From: Astropecten irregularis
Taxonomy: Eukaryota; Echinodermata; Asteroidea; Paxillosida; Astropectinidae
NCBI GenBank assembly: GCA_963971285.1
Contig: OZ020251.1
Location: 3,224,001 to 3,288,000, forward strand
Reading direction: 5' to 3'
Length of the DNA: 64,000 nucleotides
Shown: piece by piece, positions 1-11,844 of the stretch
Layout: every line of letters begins with the position of its first letter
Numbering within the stretch: position 1 is the first letter of the stretch
Position numbers and translations under genes: made by a program
The notes under the pieces: generated by a model
The model's database searches: none
Seen by the model: the letters and a program-made list of their open reading frames with translations, nothing else
Told to the model about the DNA's origin: nothing

Positions 1-17
1 TACTTTAGTAGGCCTGG

Positions 18-152
18 GGTCGATTTCACCAAACTCATCGCAATTCGTTGGAATTATGATGCATTGCAGCTGCACGAGAATTCGTATACATATGATGGTT
101 ATCCTTCGTAACTCGAGTTATGATCGATCGTAGGGCATCCTGAAATCAACCT
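18..152. repeat. short inverted-repeat element (family R3)
   Basis: Starts with GGTCGATTTCACCAAACTC and ends with an inverted relative (CATCCTGAAATCAACC), with GTAACTCGAGTTATGATCGATC inside split between the arms. The same design recurs at about 23292-23420, 27362-27495, 42228-42340, 47303-47404 and 49492-49636, so this is a dispersed non-coding family, probably a MITE. Confidence 0.6.
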
Positions 153-172
153 CTGTAACTATGCCGATATTA

Positions 173-218
173 AAACAGGGCCCAGATGCACCGCTATGCT
201 TAGATCTGGGCCCTGTTT
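173..218. repeat. perfect 15-bp stem hairpin
   Basis: AAACAGGGCCCAGAT at 173-187 is the exact reverse complement of 204-218, with a 16-base loop. No gene context; probably the tip of a foldback repeat. Confidence 0.6.
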
Positions 219-349
219 ATGTAGGCCTAAGATGCAAATTATGGGTCTGTAAAAAAAACATAGTACTTGGCGGTTTTCCTACTACAAAAATACTAGATTT
301 TGTTCAGGACCAAATTCAGAAAGGTCGCCTAATTTTTCACCTACATTGA

Positions 350-1215
350 ATTACATGGGGTTGCATATCTGAAAAGTGCATAAATACAGAGTGTTTTATT
401 ATTTCACACCTTCAGAACCTCCAAATATTTCAGTACCCTAACCATTGCCTATTTTGGTATTTTTCTTGCAGAAAAACTTCACACTCCATACGAATGTAAC
501 TTGCAGTTAGCAAGGCTAATTGTTTCTGCACAGAGGAAGTGTTAACGGGCAGATATCTTTCAAGACATTGAATACACAACTACCGGTACATGTACATGTA
601 CGAATCTGAAGCAAAGGTAATTTTTCATGCGGTGCTCTGTTGTTTTTAGTTTGAGTTTGCCTAATATTAACTGTATGAGCCATCATGCCCATGCGATAAG
701 AAAGTTAAATCATTTGTATGTAGTCAGGTTTGAGTCAGGTTTTTCTCACATCTCGGATGTCCGATTGTTTGCCATGAATTTAACCCTAGTTCATTCCATA
801 TACTCAAAGGTCACTGAGTCCACACACAAGATGGACACATGGGAACATATGGGATGAAGCAGGTCCCTCCAGATGTCACAGCCACATGTAAAGGAGGTTC
901 CAGGGATGTACTAGTTGGGAGGAGAAAAATGCGGACAACGTGATCTGCTGCATGGATGGCAATGATGAGACAGGTTTCCATCAAATGTGGTAGGTTCTCA
1001 TTAAAACACTTTTTTCTTTGAGCATAAACTTTTTTTAGCTGCAATATGCCTATATTTGGACAATGCAGTTCTGCTTATAATTGACTTTTGCTTTCTTTCA
1101 CAACTACAAAGGCTACATATACTTGAAGTTTGTGTTTCACTTGATTTACAAAGCTTAAATTGTATTTATTTATTTTTTTTTAGGTATATGAGTTGTTTTT
1201 AACAGATATTTGAAA
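350..1215. other. non-coding stretch, no gene seen
   Basis: AT-rich sequence with only short unsupported reading frames. A polypyrimidine-AG followed by a short open frame near 470-543 could be an exon, but nothing joins to it convincingly. Confidence 0.4.
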
Positions 1216-1562
1216 GCAATTGGTACTGTAACATACCCAAACAGAAATATTCACAGATTTTTATATATTTTCAGGGTATGAAGATGGTGCTGGTAGAAAC
1301 ATACCATTAAAATAATTTCGCTTGAGTTGGTGTATTTATCTAAAAATGAGTAAAACAGACCAAAAACGGTTTTAGATCTTTGGGTATTAAAGATCAAAAC
1401 CATTCTTTATGTTTTATAAGAAAAATTAAGTCAGGTTTTTCTCGCTACTCGGATGTCCGATTGAGCTGAAATTTTCACAGGGTTAACATTTCATGTACAT
1501 GCTGTAGCAGACAAAGTTTATGTGTTGTTCTGTGACCTTTACCAATCATGTATTATACCTTT
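1216..1562 (+). repeat. dispersed ~350-bp TTAA-type MITE (family R1)
   Basis: Contains the R1 body: CATACCCAAACAGAAAT, then GGTATGAAGATGGTGCTGG, then GGATGTCCGATTGAGCT, then ACCAATCATGTATTATACC. Other copies lie near 5990-6302 (-), 19398-19771 (-), 24414-24784 (-), 32262-32513 (+), 43677-43992 (-), 49880-50240 (+) and 52604-52858 (+). The best copies start and end with inverted TTAAAGGTA...ATTGGTAA arms. Confidence 0.75.
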
Positions 1563-1600
1563 CAATTGAATCACTCTGTGTTTGACCTGATCTCTTGCAG

Positions 1601-2164
1601 ACTTCATCCTCATCATCATCATCATCATGTCAGGACTGCCATGGCAATGTTTATTGCAGTCATCCTGATCCAGCATACAGTGTCAGGAGTGCAGCTCCTC
1701 AGCGCTGGTGAGGCCAGTATCTCTCTTGAGTCCACGAAGATGTCAGACTCAGTGTCCAGTGAACTTCAGATGTCACTGCAGTCACTTGCTGATCTTCTCT
1801 GATACTCATGATATGCCGAAGACTAAACCACGAGACATCTATTTTCTGTACCCAGCATATGGGGGTAGTGCATATAGCAACCATACAGCGACTTACAGTA
1901 GTATCGACTCCACCGTTGACACGAATAGTGACCTGTTGAGCCAGTTGCTCATTGCAGGACATCCACACACAGACCACGCTTGTCCTTGTCCAAGGTACTT
2001 GGAATGGGGCAGAGCTTCACAAGTTCCCCCAGTATAACAATAAGTCAGTTGGACTCTTGAATTTCAATGACAGATATGACAAGATTTCACTTGTACACAT
2101 TTATGTGAAGCAGATACCTCGTTCAGTAGCTGCTGAGCCTGCCCTATGTGGACTCTTCATTTGA
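1601..2164 (+). CDS. possible 3' exons of an unknown gene
   Basis: Two stretches look coding. From 1601, after a TCTCTTGCAG acceptor, an open frame has a serine run (TCA microsatellite), then SCQDCHGNVYC, and meets a GTGAGG donor at about 1704. From 1958, after CTCATTGCAG, a 69-codon frame runs to a TGA at 2162-2164 and contains LVLVQGTWNGAELHKF. I do not recognise the family. The frames between them are broken, so this could be a degenerate gene end or chance. No upstream exons could be linked. Confidence 0.25.
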
Positions 2165-5100
2165 ATCAACCAAACCAGACAGGCAAATCGAGTTACATGA
2201 ATGTGATTGACAATTTCTTTCTTATGAGAACTGTTACTTATTATACACAATATCAAGGTGATGGGGAAATGTTATCAAATGTTGTTATACTATAAGAGTA
2301 GAATGCTCTCAATATGAACATTATATATCAATTTGAAGGCCATTGGTTTGGAGGATATTTTAGAAAAAGGAAGGTATTTTGTGCATGACCCTGGAATGTC
2401 CCCCTAATGGTCGATCTAGGGCAGTTATATTTATAATGTACCTATTTATTTTGACTTTCAAAACATATATGAAAGTAAGACCCAGGTGGCAACCCATCCC
2501 CCCCCCCAGGTCTGAGAATCGAATCTGTCTATGAAACTGGTTACCAAACACCTAATTAGCAGTTTTCTTTTGACTGCCAAATAACTCTGTGAAGGAAGTT
2601 AACATTTTCCTTCTTATTCTGATTTTGATGTCAACCACAATATGAAGATTATAGAACAAATATTGAAGTTAATGTTCATGTGTACTACATGTCTACTTAT
2701 TTTTGTGAAACAATAGATCTGTGAATGACAACAGCTAAATTGTATTAATGGGCAGTAGCTGCACTATACATTATATCTTTCATCATTGTTTTCACTTCAT
2801 CATGTCTTGATACAACCCTGCTGAGTATGTTTTGGCCTGAATTTGACAGAAATTCATCCATATGCAAGATGTAAGAGTATGGACTGTTCCAGCTTTGCTC
2901 GTAAGCCCCGCCCACATGTGTGTTTTACATACCACTGGTGACTTTAGTTTGACTGAGGCTTTTGTGGTCACCTGATTAAAATGTGTCTTCCAATTGGTCA
3001 GTGTGCACAGTTTGATTGACAGGCCGGAAGGGTCCATTAATTGATAACATTAATATTGCTGTTCAAAAATTAACTTACAATCTAAATGATTGAAAATGCG
3101 TCTAGGCCTTTTTGGATTTTAGTGTAGAACAACAATAATTTTGTCTTTAACTAAGGCTTGTGGTCATGAATCAAGATTTAATCATTAATGTCGTGGCCAT
3201 CATGCAACATCATGCAGCCTTAAAGTTGAATTTAAAAGTATTTATTATTATGGTATTACGGAAATATACTGGTACATGTATTGAATAAGGAACAATAAAG
3301 TTATCTCAGATTTAAACCAGAACATGTGTATGGTATAATGTTTGTGGGTTTATTTTGCACTCTTTTGGACGGTGCCCCATTTTGAATTTGAAAATTTGAA
3401 ATGGGATTGGAATTTACATATTTCATGTCCTACCACACCGACACTCCTGTCAGATTTGTTATATTAATCTCTTCGCCACGCACAACTTTCCAATGTAAGC
3501 AACTCCAAACCGGGTGAGGTTAAAACGAATAAACTCACTCCCGCAGCCTTCAATTCCCGCCTTGTCTACTTTTGTGGTAATTACATGTATTATAACCATT
3601 GTTTTATTTCACAAAATATCAACAATTTATAAGTATCACTGAAAATCTCCAGAGGTATGGGTATGACTAGTTTTTCGTATCGTAGACCTGCAAAACCCCA
3701 ACCCCACCACGGTGAGCTGACTGCGGTGGCTATGAGAAACTGCTGTACTCATACGAAAGAAAAAGAAGACTGATTTTTTCGTGTTATGCAGCATTTCCGG
3801 TTGTTAATTTGACACCCTTTAATTAAAGTAACCAAATTTGTTTATTGTTGATATTACAGTTGAATAATTATCATCTCACAATCGTAACAATGAAGCGCAT
3901 AAAATAGGCCTATAATCTCGAGCAGTCGAAAAGCAACATTCCTTGCTGCGGAAAAATGAGAACTACACCTTACATAAACGCGCTGCGGTTATTCACTGAA
4001 AAATTGAAAGGAACCTAAAAATAAAAACATATTTTTTTCATCCTTTCCACCCTGAAATAGTCACTTTGATCATCTGACAGTATGAATTGCACGTTTTGAG
4101 CACTTTTAAACGTGCGAAAATATTTTAATTTCATTTAAATCGATTAAAAAAAATCACGGGAGCAATTATATGTAAATTAGGTCATGCGAGAGGGCGCTAG
4201 CATATAGCAACTTTTGGGAATTTTTTCAAGACCTTGTGATTTGAGGGAAATTTATGTACGCGGCTGTACATGTACGTTGCACGTACTGTACATGCGCAGC
4301 AATGTACAGTGTACATGATGTATTCCACTGGAGGCCGCAGAGTTATTGCCGTTGCCTTGAAAATTTTACTCAAGAGTTGTGCGTCTTGATAATTCTTAGG
4401 AATTCAAGGGGCTGGTATGGGAAATAGGTGAAAAACACTAGCCTTTTACAGGTTGGCTTGCAACCATCGTTCTGGCTTTCACCAGCGCATCAATCACAAA
4501 GCCTTTTTTTCTTAACAAAGACTAACTTGCATGATTATATTTGCAAATACGGCAGAAACTATGATACAGTACACCGTTTTTTTTAGCAGGCTCAAGAAAA
4601 TCCGTTGCTTTGTTTATTAGAGTTTTAGTTACTATTTACAGAAATTTCATTGTAAAAAAATATAAATGCAGACATTTCCCCCGACATGATTTCAGTTGAC
4701 AACCACCCCAGCTGATTTTGTTTGGAGCATAAATTAATGTAGTAGGGCAATTTAACTTGACTTGCACAAAGTCCCATGGTATAAGAACACAAATCCCTAC
4801 AATTATTCATAATTATCTCGAGAATGTCACTGGTTTAACGCAGATGGAACCATTTATTTAGGAATATTATGCATTCTAAAACTAAATGACAGCTAGATGC
4901 TCGAAATAATTTTACAAATTGTGCAGTGCAGTGTCCTAACATCTCGAGTACAATCTGAGTGAGAGTCCTTTTAGGAATTTCAACAAGTGTTACAGGTGGC
5001 GAATCCGAGTCCTCAAGCACTGATAACGTGTAATTTACTATAATATTAATGTATTAATTAATAAAAGAATGTAATCCGTGTACACATAAATTGAATGAAT

Positions 5101-5339
5101 TTTTCAAACTCTTTATTTCTTCATGACAACCTGCAGTGTAACAGAGCTCATTTTAACCCATATAGTGGCACATGGGGAAATCCACATGTAAAAAGTAATT
5201 TAAAAAAATTAAAATAAGCCAAAAAATAATAATTTTAAGGCAAAACGTGTAGTCAAACTGTACATCCCAGATAATATTTTTTCTTCCACTTCATGATAAA
5301 TTGATGGAAAAATGTAAATGGCATCAGAGATAACTTATG
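2165..5339. other. non-coding stretch, no gene seen
   Basis: AT-rich sequence with no convincing exon on either strand. A C-rich patch at 2490-2520 (CCCCCCCCCAGGTCTGAG) belongs to a repeat that recurs at 60130-60165. GTACATGTAC-type palindromes cluster at 4255-4325. Confidence 0.5.
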
Positions 5340-5723
5340 TTAAAGGGATTGCATACGTTTGGCAATTTGAGCCTATTGTTTGTTTCAAACCAATATAATT
5401 GTATATATAGATCATAAAACTAACCTGTGAAAGTTTCAATTCAAAAGGTGGTAGCGTTTGTGTGATTTTGGCGACAAACTAGAGCGGTTATTTCACGCCA
5501 GATAACAGTTAGTCAATAGCTGAGAAGCGTTACGGCCATAACGCTTCTCAGATTCATAATTTTTGGAGATAAAAAGTGACATATTTTTCCATAACCGCGG
5601 TACTTCGAATTGAACGTTTCTCAATATGCATTATACTATCCAAAGCAGCTGTACTTCTCACCAAGTAAGTTTTTATTGCCATAAATTTTCAGAGTCATTA
5701 CCAAACGTATGCAATGCCTTTAA
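5340..5723. mobile_element. 384-bp MITE with TTAA ends and central palindrome
   Basis: The ends are inverted copies of TTAAAGG-ATTGCATACGTTTGG, starting and ending in TTAA, which is the target-site signature of piggyBac-like non-autonomous elements. A central hairpin at 5520-5551 has 13-bp arms (CTGAGAAGCGTTA). There is no coding capacity. Confidence 0.75.
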
Positions 5724-5989
5724 ATATGCTTCCTAAAGTAATATGTCTCAATTGTATTGTGCAAAACTCTGCCTGCAGAGGATATATTTTTGAGGAAAAT
5801 AATTTTTATAAAAATGTATAAAATTACACTAACATAAATATTTTTTCTTTTCCATTGTTTATATAAACTGTCTATCAGCTGCATGAACTTACATGTTCGT
5901 CAATATGTTGAAATACTCAACCATACAATAATGATTTACCTCAATGAATTATGTTCACAGTGCTGACTACAAATGAATATTATCCAACA

Positions 5990-6302
5990 TTGTTTCTGGT
6001 TAAATGTGTAATACATGATTAGTAAAGGTCACAGAACATCACTCACACTTTGTCTGATCCAGTAAGTACATGAAATAATAAAAAAAAATGTGTCAAAATT
6101 TGAGCTCAATCGGACATCGAGTCACGAGAAAATAGCGAAAACCCGACTCATTTTTTTTATGAAACACAAAGAATGGTTTGATCTTACCAAGAGATCGAAA
6201 CTGCTTTTGGCATTTGTTTGATTGATTTCTGGATAAATACACCATTTCGAGCGGAACATCCTGTTTGGATACGTTACCAGTCCTGTACTGTACCTTTAAC
6301 GG
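5990..6302 (-). repeat. R1 MITE copy
   Basis: Reverse orientation of the R1 body seen at 1216-1562: ATGATTAGTAAAGGTCACAG at one end and the GTTACCAGTCCTGTACTG arm at the other. Confidence 0.7.
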
Positions 6303-7160
6303 TTAAGCACAAATGAATGTCAAAAAAAGTGAGTGTCATTCACAATTATCAGGGCTAATTTTATTTATACAGTATCAAAGAAAGGAATGTTAATTTCATG
6401 GGAGAATTCACACACTGTCACTAACAACAGAAAGGTCACGGTCACAGGTATCCTCATCTTCAGTAACCAGCCATCTTCTTGCTTAAAGCACTGTACCTGT
6501 ATGTGGAAATAAGCAATATGGAGAAAAATTAGGGTATGACATTAACAAACAGCGATTCTTAACTGTCATCACAGCTTTAAAGGACAAGCTGGCGAGCCTA
6601 GTGTACATGGTCGCATGTACATGGTTTCACGGAACTGAGGCAGCACAAAAAAAGTGATGATATTTACTGCCTTTCTCATAAATAAAACATGACCATGGAA
6701 CTAGTGGGTTGGGGAATCATGACAGTGTCAACTGTTTTTCCAACAAGTTTATGAATTACACAATAATTTAAGTTATAAATTCTGTTATCTTGTGTTCACT
6801 CATGGAATATGGGTGAACACAGCACCGTAGTACCGTACCATGTATGTATGCGGAATTGCAGGTTGTGCATTTTTTCAAAGCCATATTGGATGGAAAGCAT
6901 GATCATAATCAGAGCAATACACAGCTAGCTGCTGAACAATGAAAATAAAATATTCTTACTTGTATTCACCATTTTTTGAAGACCATTTTCCAAGACTTTG
7001 ATTTCACAGTTAACAGGAATTACTATCTCAAGTTCTCAACCACTGCACCTATGAAATGATGAAAACAAGACAAGCATGAAAACATGTTAAAGAATGTAAT
7101 ACATTAATTCAAATAAGTCGTCTGGGTCAATTACAAAACAAATGATCAATTTCAGTTAGT

Positions 7161-7262
7161 TAACATAATAAATGTATGTGTACGGTGTACATGGTTGGGA
7201 GATCTAAGCCCTAACATACTAAATGTATGTGTACGATGTACATGGTTGGGAGATCTAAGCCC
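7161..7262. repeat. 51-bp tandem duplication
   Basis: The unit TAACATA-TAAATGTATGTG...GAGATCTAAGCCC is present twice in a row, starting at 7161 and 7212, with about two differences. Confidence 0.85.
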
Positions 7263-8512
7263 TAATTCTGGTGGGAACACTTAAAAATCACCTATATGTT
7301 TTCCCCAAAGAGTTCTAAAACTCTTCATGTTCTCAGCATTTCTAACGAGTATATGTAATTGGAATTTTGTACTTAATCTGCTGTAACCGAGAAAAGCATG
7401 TCAGCCATTCAGTGCAAGTTCACCATTATGTACCTATGCACTAAAGAAATTTCCGGCATGCAGTCTTTGTTTCATATAATATCTGACTCCCCCCCCCCCC
7501 GCCAAAAATGTCCCTCAACAGCCAAGCATAAAACAGTCTCTGTATACATGTACCTTTCCAAACATTTAGGATGTAATTCTCTGAGATCTTTCTAAGGAAC
7601 AAGGTTCTATTGTGAAAACTTAAAAGTACAATTGGATATTGGAAACATTTGTTTAATACTAAAAACTATTCCAAATAGTCCCGTACTACACGGTATTACT
7701 GTAAGTGATACCATGGAGGAAGGATGAGACCATGCAGAAAGCATAGTACATGTACATGTACTATGACTGTGAACCCTTTGTCAAACATGGGAAAATGGAC
7801 CTAAGGGTTAATACGAGGTGGTCTAATTAATCATTTAGTGCCAGGGAATACTACTTCATGTACTGGTCACCAGCACAGAAAGAAATGACACTGAACATAT
7901 TGAAGGTATCGGGATTTCCCCGTTTGAACAATTAGGGTTACTAATTAGGACCGTCCAATTGGAACTATAGTCTGCATGATTACTCACTGCTGAATGTGGA
8001 GGAAGTGAGAAGGGGTCTAGCACTGTAGTAGACAGGGTGTAGTATTGTAAGACGTTGCCGGATGAAGCACATGGAAGGGATCAGTCTGTGGTTGAAGTTA
8101 AGCTGCAGCATCTCCATGAAAAATTACTCACTGATGAATCTGTAGGAAGTGAGAAGGGATCTTGCACTGTAAGGTTCAACCATTAACAATGTAGTACATC
8201 AAGTATCTGGAGCCAATTATATTTGCATTTTTATTACTCCTTATTAACAATTCTGATGATCTGGATATTCTCTTGGTCGCACATCCCACCTTGTGTGTAA
8301 TGTGAGGTCACTGAGCTGTTTGACAAAATGGCTGGAGCGAAAACAGTCACGCCTAACACAATGCGTTGGAATATTGTGCCTACACTGAAATTCTCTACAG
8401 GGCCTACTTACAGTGACAATAGGAGTAGGAAGGCCTAACGTAGTAAGGCTAGTACTTAAAACTGTAGGCCTAACTGTTAGTACTCAGTACTGCCTAGGCC
8501 TAGCATGCTTAG

Positions 8513-8538
8513 TAACGTTAGTAGGCCTACTAACGTTA
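8513..8538. repeat. perfect 26-bp palindrome
   Basis: TAACGTTA, then GTAGGCCTAC, then TAACGTTA, is its own reverse complement. It sits in a patch made of GTTAGTA and AGGCCTA words. Confidence 0.85.
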
Positions 8539-10524
8539 GTACTAACAGTCACTAGTACACTACAGCCAGTACAGGGACCGGCGCTGAGGCGCTAGTGTAG
8601 TGAGCTACAGTTGTTTTGAAAGGGATAACAGGGTTTTCAGCATTAAAAATGGAAATGCACAACCTATATTTTTAGCATATGGATTACAGAGACGAAGCTG
8701 GAGCCTAAGCCAGAGGCGAGGTTTAGAAAAGGGCCCTAGCATGCATTCCCAGGCTAGTTTAGTCAGCAACGGAAATATATTTTCACGAAATAGATGAAAC
8801 ACATGACAGGCCTATTTTATCATTACAAACCCCAATCCCGGCCTCCAAACAACTGAACAACAAATCAAAATAACCCAAATATTTCACTTTTACACGCCAA
8901 CACAATTATATTTTGGAAATAACTTACCATTGAATCGATCAATCATGATCAAGAGTCGTAGAAAGCCTTACAAAATCTCTGTATTCAACATAAAAATGGA
9001 CACGACCGGAATACATTTTTACGTACAAATTACATTGGCGCATTGCATACAGCTACAGGCAGGCAGCAGCCAGGATCCACGAAGGATAATTAACTGCGCA
9101 TGCTCGCTCTCTGTCCAAAGCAACCCACAGACTGCATAGGACTGAATGGAGATTACCCTCAGTGTCAGTTGTTACTGACACTGATCTTAACCCAGATTAT
9201 ACAGATTGTAATCTATGTCGGTAAGACTGATGCGAAATTTGTCCCTTTTGACAGTAGTTACTGACACAGTTTGTGAGTATCGGGTGGTCTTATTTTGGTT
9301 TCAAACCAGCATTTGGTTTTCCTTTGAATGGCTTTTTAAAACAGGGGATTTTCATGCATACTCATGTAGGGAACCAACAGCAAAAATATATTAAAAAAAA
9401 AACATAAAAAATGAAACTTGACCTACAGAAATGGTTTGGTAAAAAAAAATTACCACCAGTTGAGTGAAAGGAACATATTTGGCAAAATAAAGCCCATTGA
9501 GGAGGGAAAAGGTGTCAGAAAACATATAAAACAATCCCCATTTTTTGTGCACAAATCAATTGGGTTACTGCTCTCAGTTCCCCAGATGACATCACAATTT
9601 GCTCATGAATATGGAAATGCTAATTAGCATACAAACCAAAAAGCCTGTTTTTAACCCTGAATCAGTGTTGGGAAGTGGGTAAAATCACAGTCCCTGTGTA
9701 CAGTTTTTTATTGGCACATGTTTAAGCCATAATATTCCCATTGCAGAGACCCTTTAAGCATCAGTCTTATTGCTTGGCTGATAAGAGTATACAGACAAGC
9801 ACCCCTATAGAAATGTATTGCTGGATTACTTGAAAATTCGTACGTTAACATTTATTGTTCGAGTAAAAGTCGCTCAAGATAAGATTATGTACTACTTATT
9901 GTATAAATATCTTATTGTATAAATATTGTATAAAAAAATTTGAATTTTTACTAGTTGCTTTAAAAGTGGTTATCGAATAAACCTCGTCATAAACTTCAAG
10001 AAATTGTTTGCATTCATTTATGTTCATTTCTGGACTTCCATTCTTCTCAGCAAGGCTCAGACGTGATATTGGAAGTTGGTAATGTAATATTCTATTCCCG
10101 AATGATAATACCATTCAAAAATACAAGGCATAAAAACTCGTATTATTTGGTCTTCTATGCCACTACTGCTCGTTGAACATGAGAAACAAACGGCTCGGTT
10201 TTACTTATTTCGTGTACGTTGCTCAAATATAAACAATAACAATGAATTTAATACTTGGCCAGCACCGTTGTTGTCATGTGTATCTGAACAGATTGTACAC
10301 AAGACTGGCGAATTTTAATTTTACGAATGACTAGAGCGAAAAAACATTTTGCACGCAGTCTGTTCCATACTGATCAACAACAATGTTTCTTATCATCGCA
10401 ATGTTCCATCCATTTACAAAAAAAACGCGCTCTAGATTACTGTAAATCATAGCATTTCTGCACTTATCAGTGACATGATCCTTGGGATATGGCGGTGTGT
10501 GCGTGGTTTCATGGCAACTGACCG

Positions 10525-10665
10525 CCAAACGAACAAAAGTAATTGACTATTGGAATCACCATCAACAAAGGGGTGGATGGTGCAGTTGGTAGAGCGCCTT
10601 TTTTGGTACTCAGGAGGTCGCCGGTTCGAATCCCGCTCCCTTCAATTTTTCTTTGTTCATTCTTC
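10525..10665 (+). mobile_element. tRNA-derived SINE (family S1)
   Basis: Begins GCCAAACGAACAAAAGTAATTG, has an A-box-like GCAGTTGGTAGAGCGCC and a B-box GGTTCGAATCCCG, then TTTTTCTTTGTTCA. The related copies at 14440-14545, 44486-44615 and 57597-57725 (-) share these flanks, so this is a SINE and not a working tRNA gene. Confidence 0.75.
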
Positions 10666-11504
10666 AATGAGTTTGAACAAAGAAAGAATGAAAAATGTAA
10701 TGCTCACATATGAGCAACTGGAAAATGTAACTTGTTTAGCTCAAGCTCAATTTTAGAAATCCACGGCTCAATTTTAGAAACCCCGATACTTTTGCTTTTT
10801 GCACATGATGTCATATCCATGCTTGTCAAAGACATAATAAAAAACAGTTCACGTATAAAACAATTATTTTCTAGTTGAATGAGACACGAATGCGTGTGTC
10901 TCATAGTGAACTCACTGTACTTTACTAATGTCAAATTTAACTGAGATGACTTAAACCCCAAATGGTTGAATTAATCACTACTATTCAAATATCTTGGGAA
11001 AAATGTCCTTGTCATAAATCGTTATTGTGAACAAAGAGTTTAAACAATGAGACGCATAATCCGTCTCCAGCGTCAATTAAATACGGCGTAAAACATTTGC
11101 CAGTCATGATGTGCTAATATAATGAAATCAATAAAGTTGGTAATTGCTTTCAAACATTCCAACTGGCAAAAACAAAATTCATAATAAATTTCTTCCGACC
11201 TCTATCGGTCTTTCCGTTGTAATTGCTTGCTCGCATCCTATTACGTATTGTACTTAAATGTTCAATGTCTCAATTAAGAGACAATTAAGAGACTTCTACC
11301 GAAGTGAAGGCTAGGTATAAACGGTTATTACATCGGTTCAAGGTTTGTTGCCTTGTGAAATTAGACATCCCGTTCACCTTCAGTTGCTGCAATAAGAGAA
11401 CAAAGCACCAACATTCACGATCGAGCCACACGCGTATCTTACAAATTATCTAATATAAAGAAGTGGATTTCCATAAGATTTTAATTACTTCAGTTTGAGA
11501 TAAA
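10666..11504. other. non-coding; upstream region of the lectin exon
   Basis: No exon seen. It includes the presumed promoter and 5' leader of the exon that starts at 11505, but I recognise no clear core promoter element. Confidence 0.35.
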
Positions 11505-11844
11505 ATGGCGATACTACGGTCTAAGCTCACATCAGTCACATTTATCGCTGTAACAATTTCCTCTCTTGTGGCTATTTGCCATGCCAAATGTTCCCCGTGT
11601 CCATTCCAATGGAGACAACACCAGCACCACTGCTACCGATATTTTCACCAGTCACTCCAATACGATCAAGCTAAGGCGTTCTGTCGTCGCTTCGCCTCAG
11701 GGGGATCCACCGGGGAGTTGGCAGCGGTCGGCTCCACGGAAGAGTTGATTTTCTTGATGGACTACATCGGAGCTGTCCTTAATGGAACATCAAATGCCAG
11801 TATACCTGAATATGTCTGGCTGGACAAGACCGGGGAAACATATG
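11505..11844 (+). CDS. exon: signal peptide plus first half of a C-type lectin domain
   Basis: The ATG at 11505 opens a hydrophobic leader (VTFIAVTISSLVAICHA) followed by CSPCPFQWRQHQHHCYRYF, then QAKAFCRRF, GELAAV, EELIFLMDYI and VWLDKTGE. This matches the N-terminal half of the C-type lectin fold: paired cysteines, the WxxHCYxxF region, the helix with a cysteine, and the LAxVxxxEE helix. The exon ends in phase 1 at a strong GTAAGT donor. The second half (WND...C, WIG...C) was not found in the 4 kb downstream. The next phase-1 acceptor is the Ig exon at 15904. It is either an alternative first exon of that receptor or a separate truncated lectin gene. Confidence 0.75.

Larger units (their letters stand above)
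6303..10520. other. non-coding stretch with short repeats
   Basis: No gene seen. Contents: a 51-bp tandem pair at 7161-7262, a poly-C run near 7491-7500, a diverged direct repeat (ATTACTCACTGMTGAAT...GAAGTGAGAAGGG) at 7977-8030 and 8122-8175, and a GTTAGTAGGCCT-rich palindromic patch at 8410-8560. Confidence 0.5.

Noticed and set aside
1617..1628. Poly-histidine small protein (frame from 1548)
   Set aside because: The run is a CAT/TCA microsatellite. The serine frame fits the splice sites better.
7491..7500. CRISPR-like or regular repeat arrays
   Set aside because: The window has homopolymer runs and a satellite, but no spaced short repeats with unique spacers.
10525..10665. tRNA gene
   Set aside because: It has A and B boxes, but the same long flanks occur at 14440, 44486 and 57597, the middle part cannot fold cleanly as an anticodon arm, and one copy has target duplications. 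It is a SINE.
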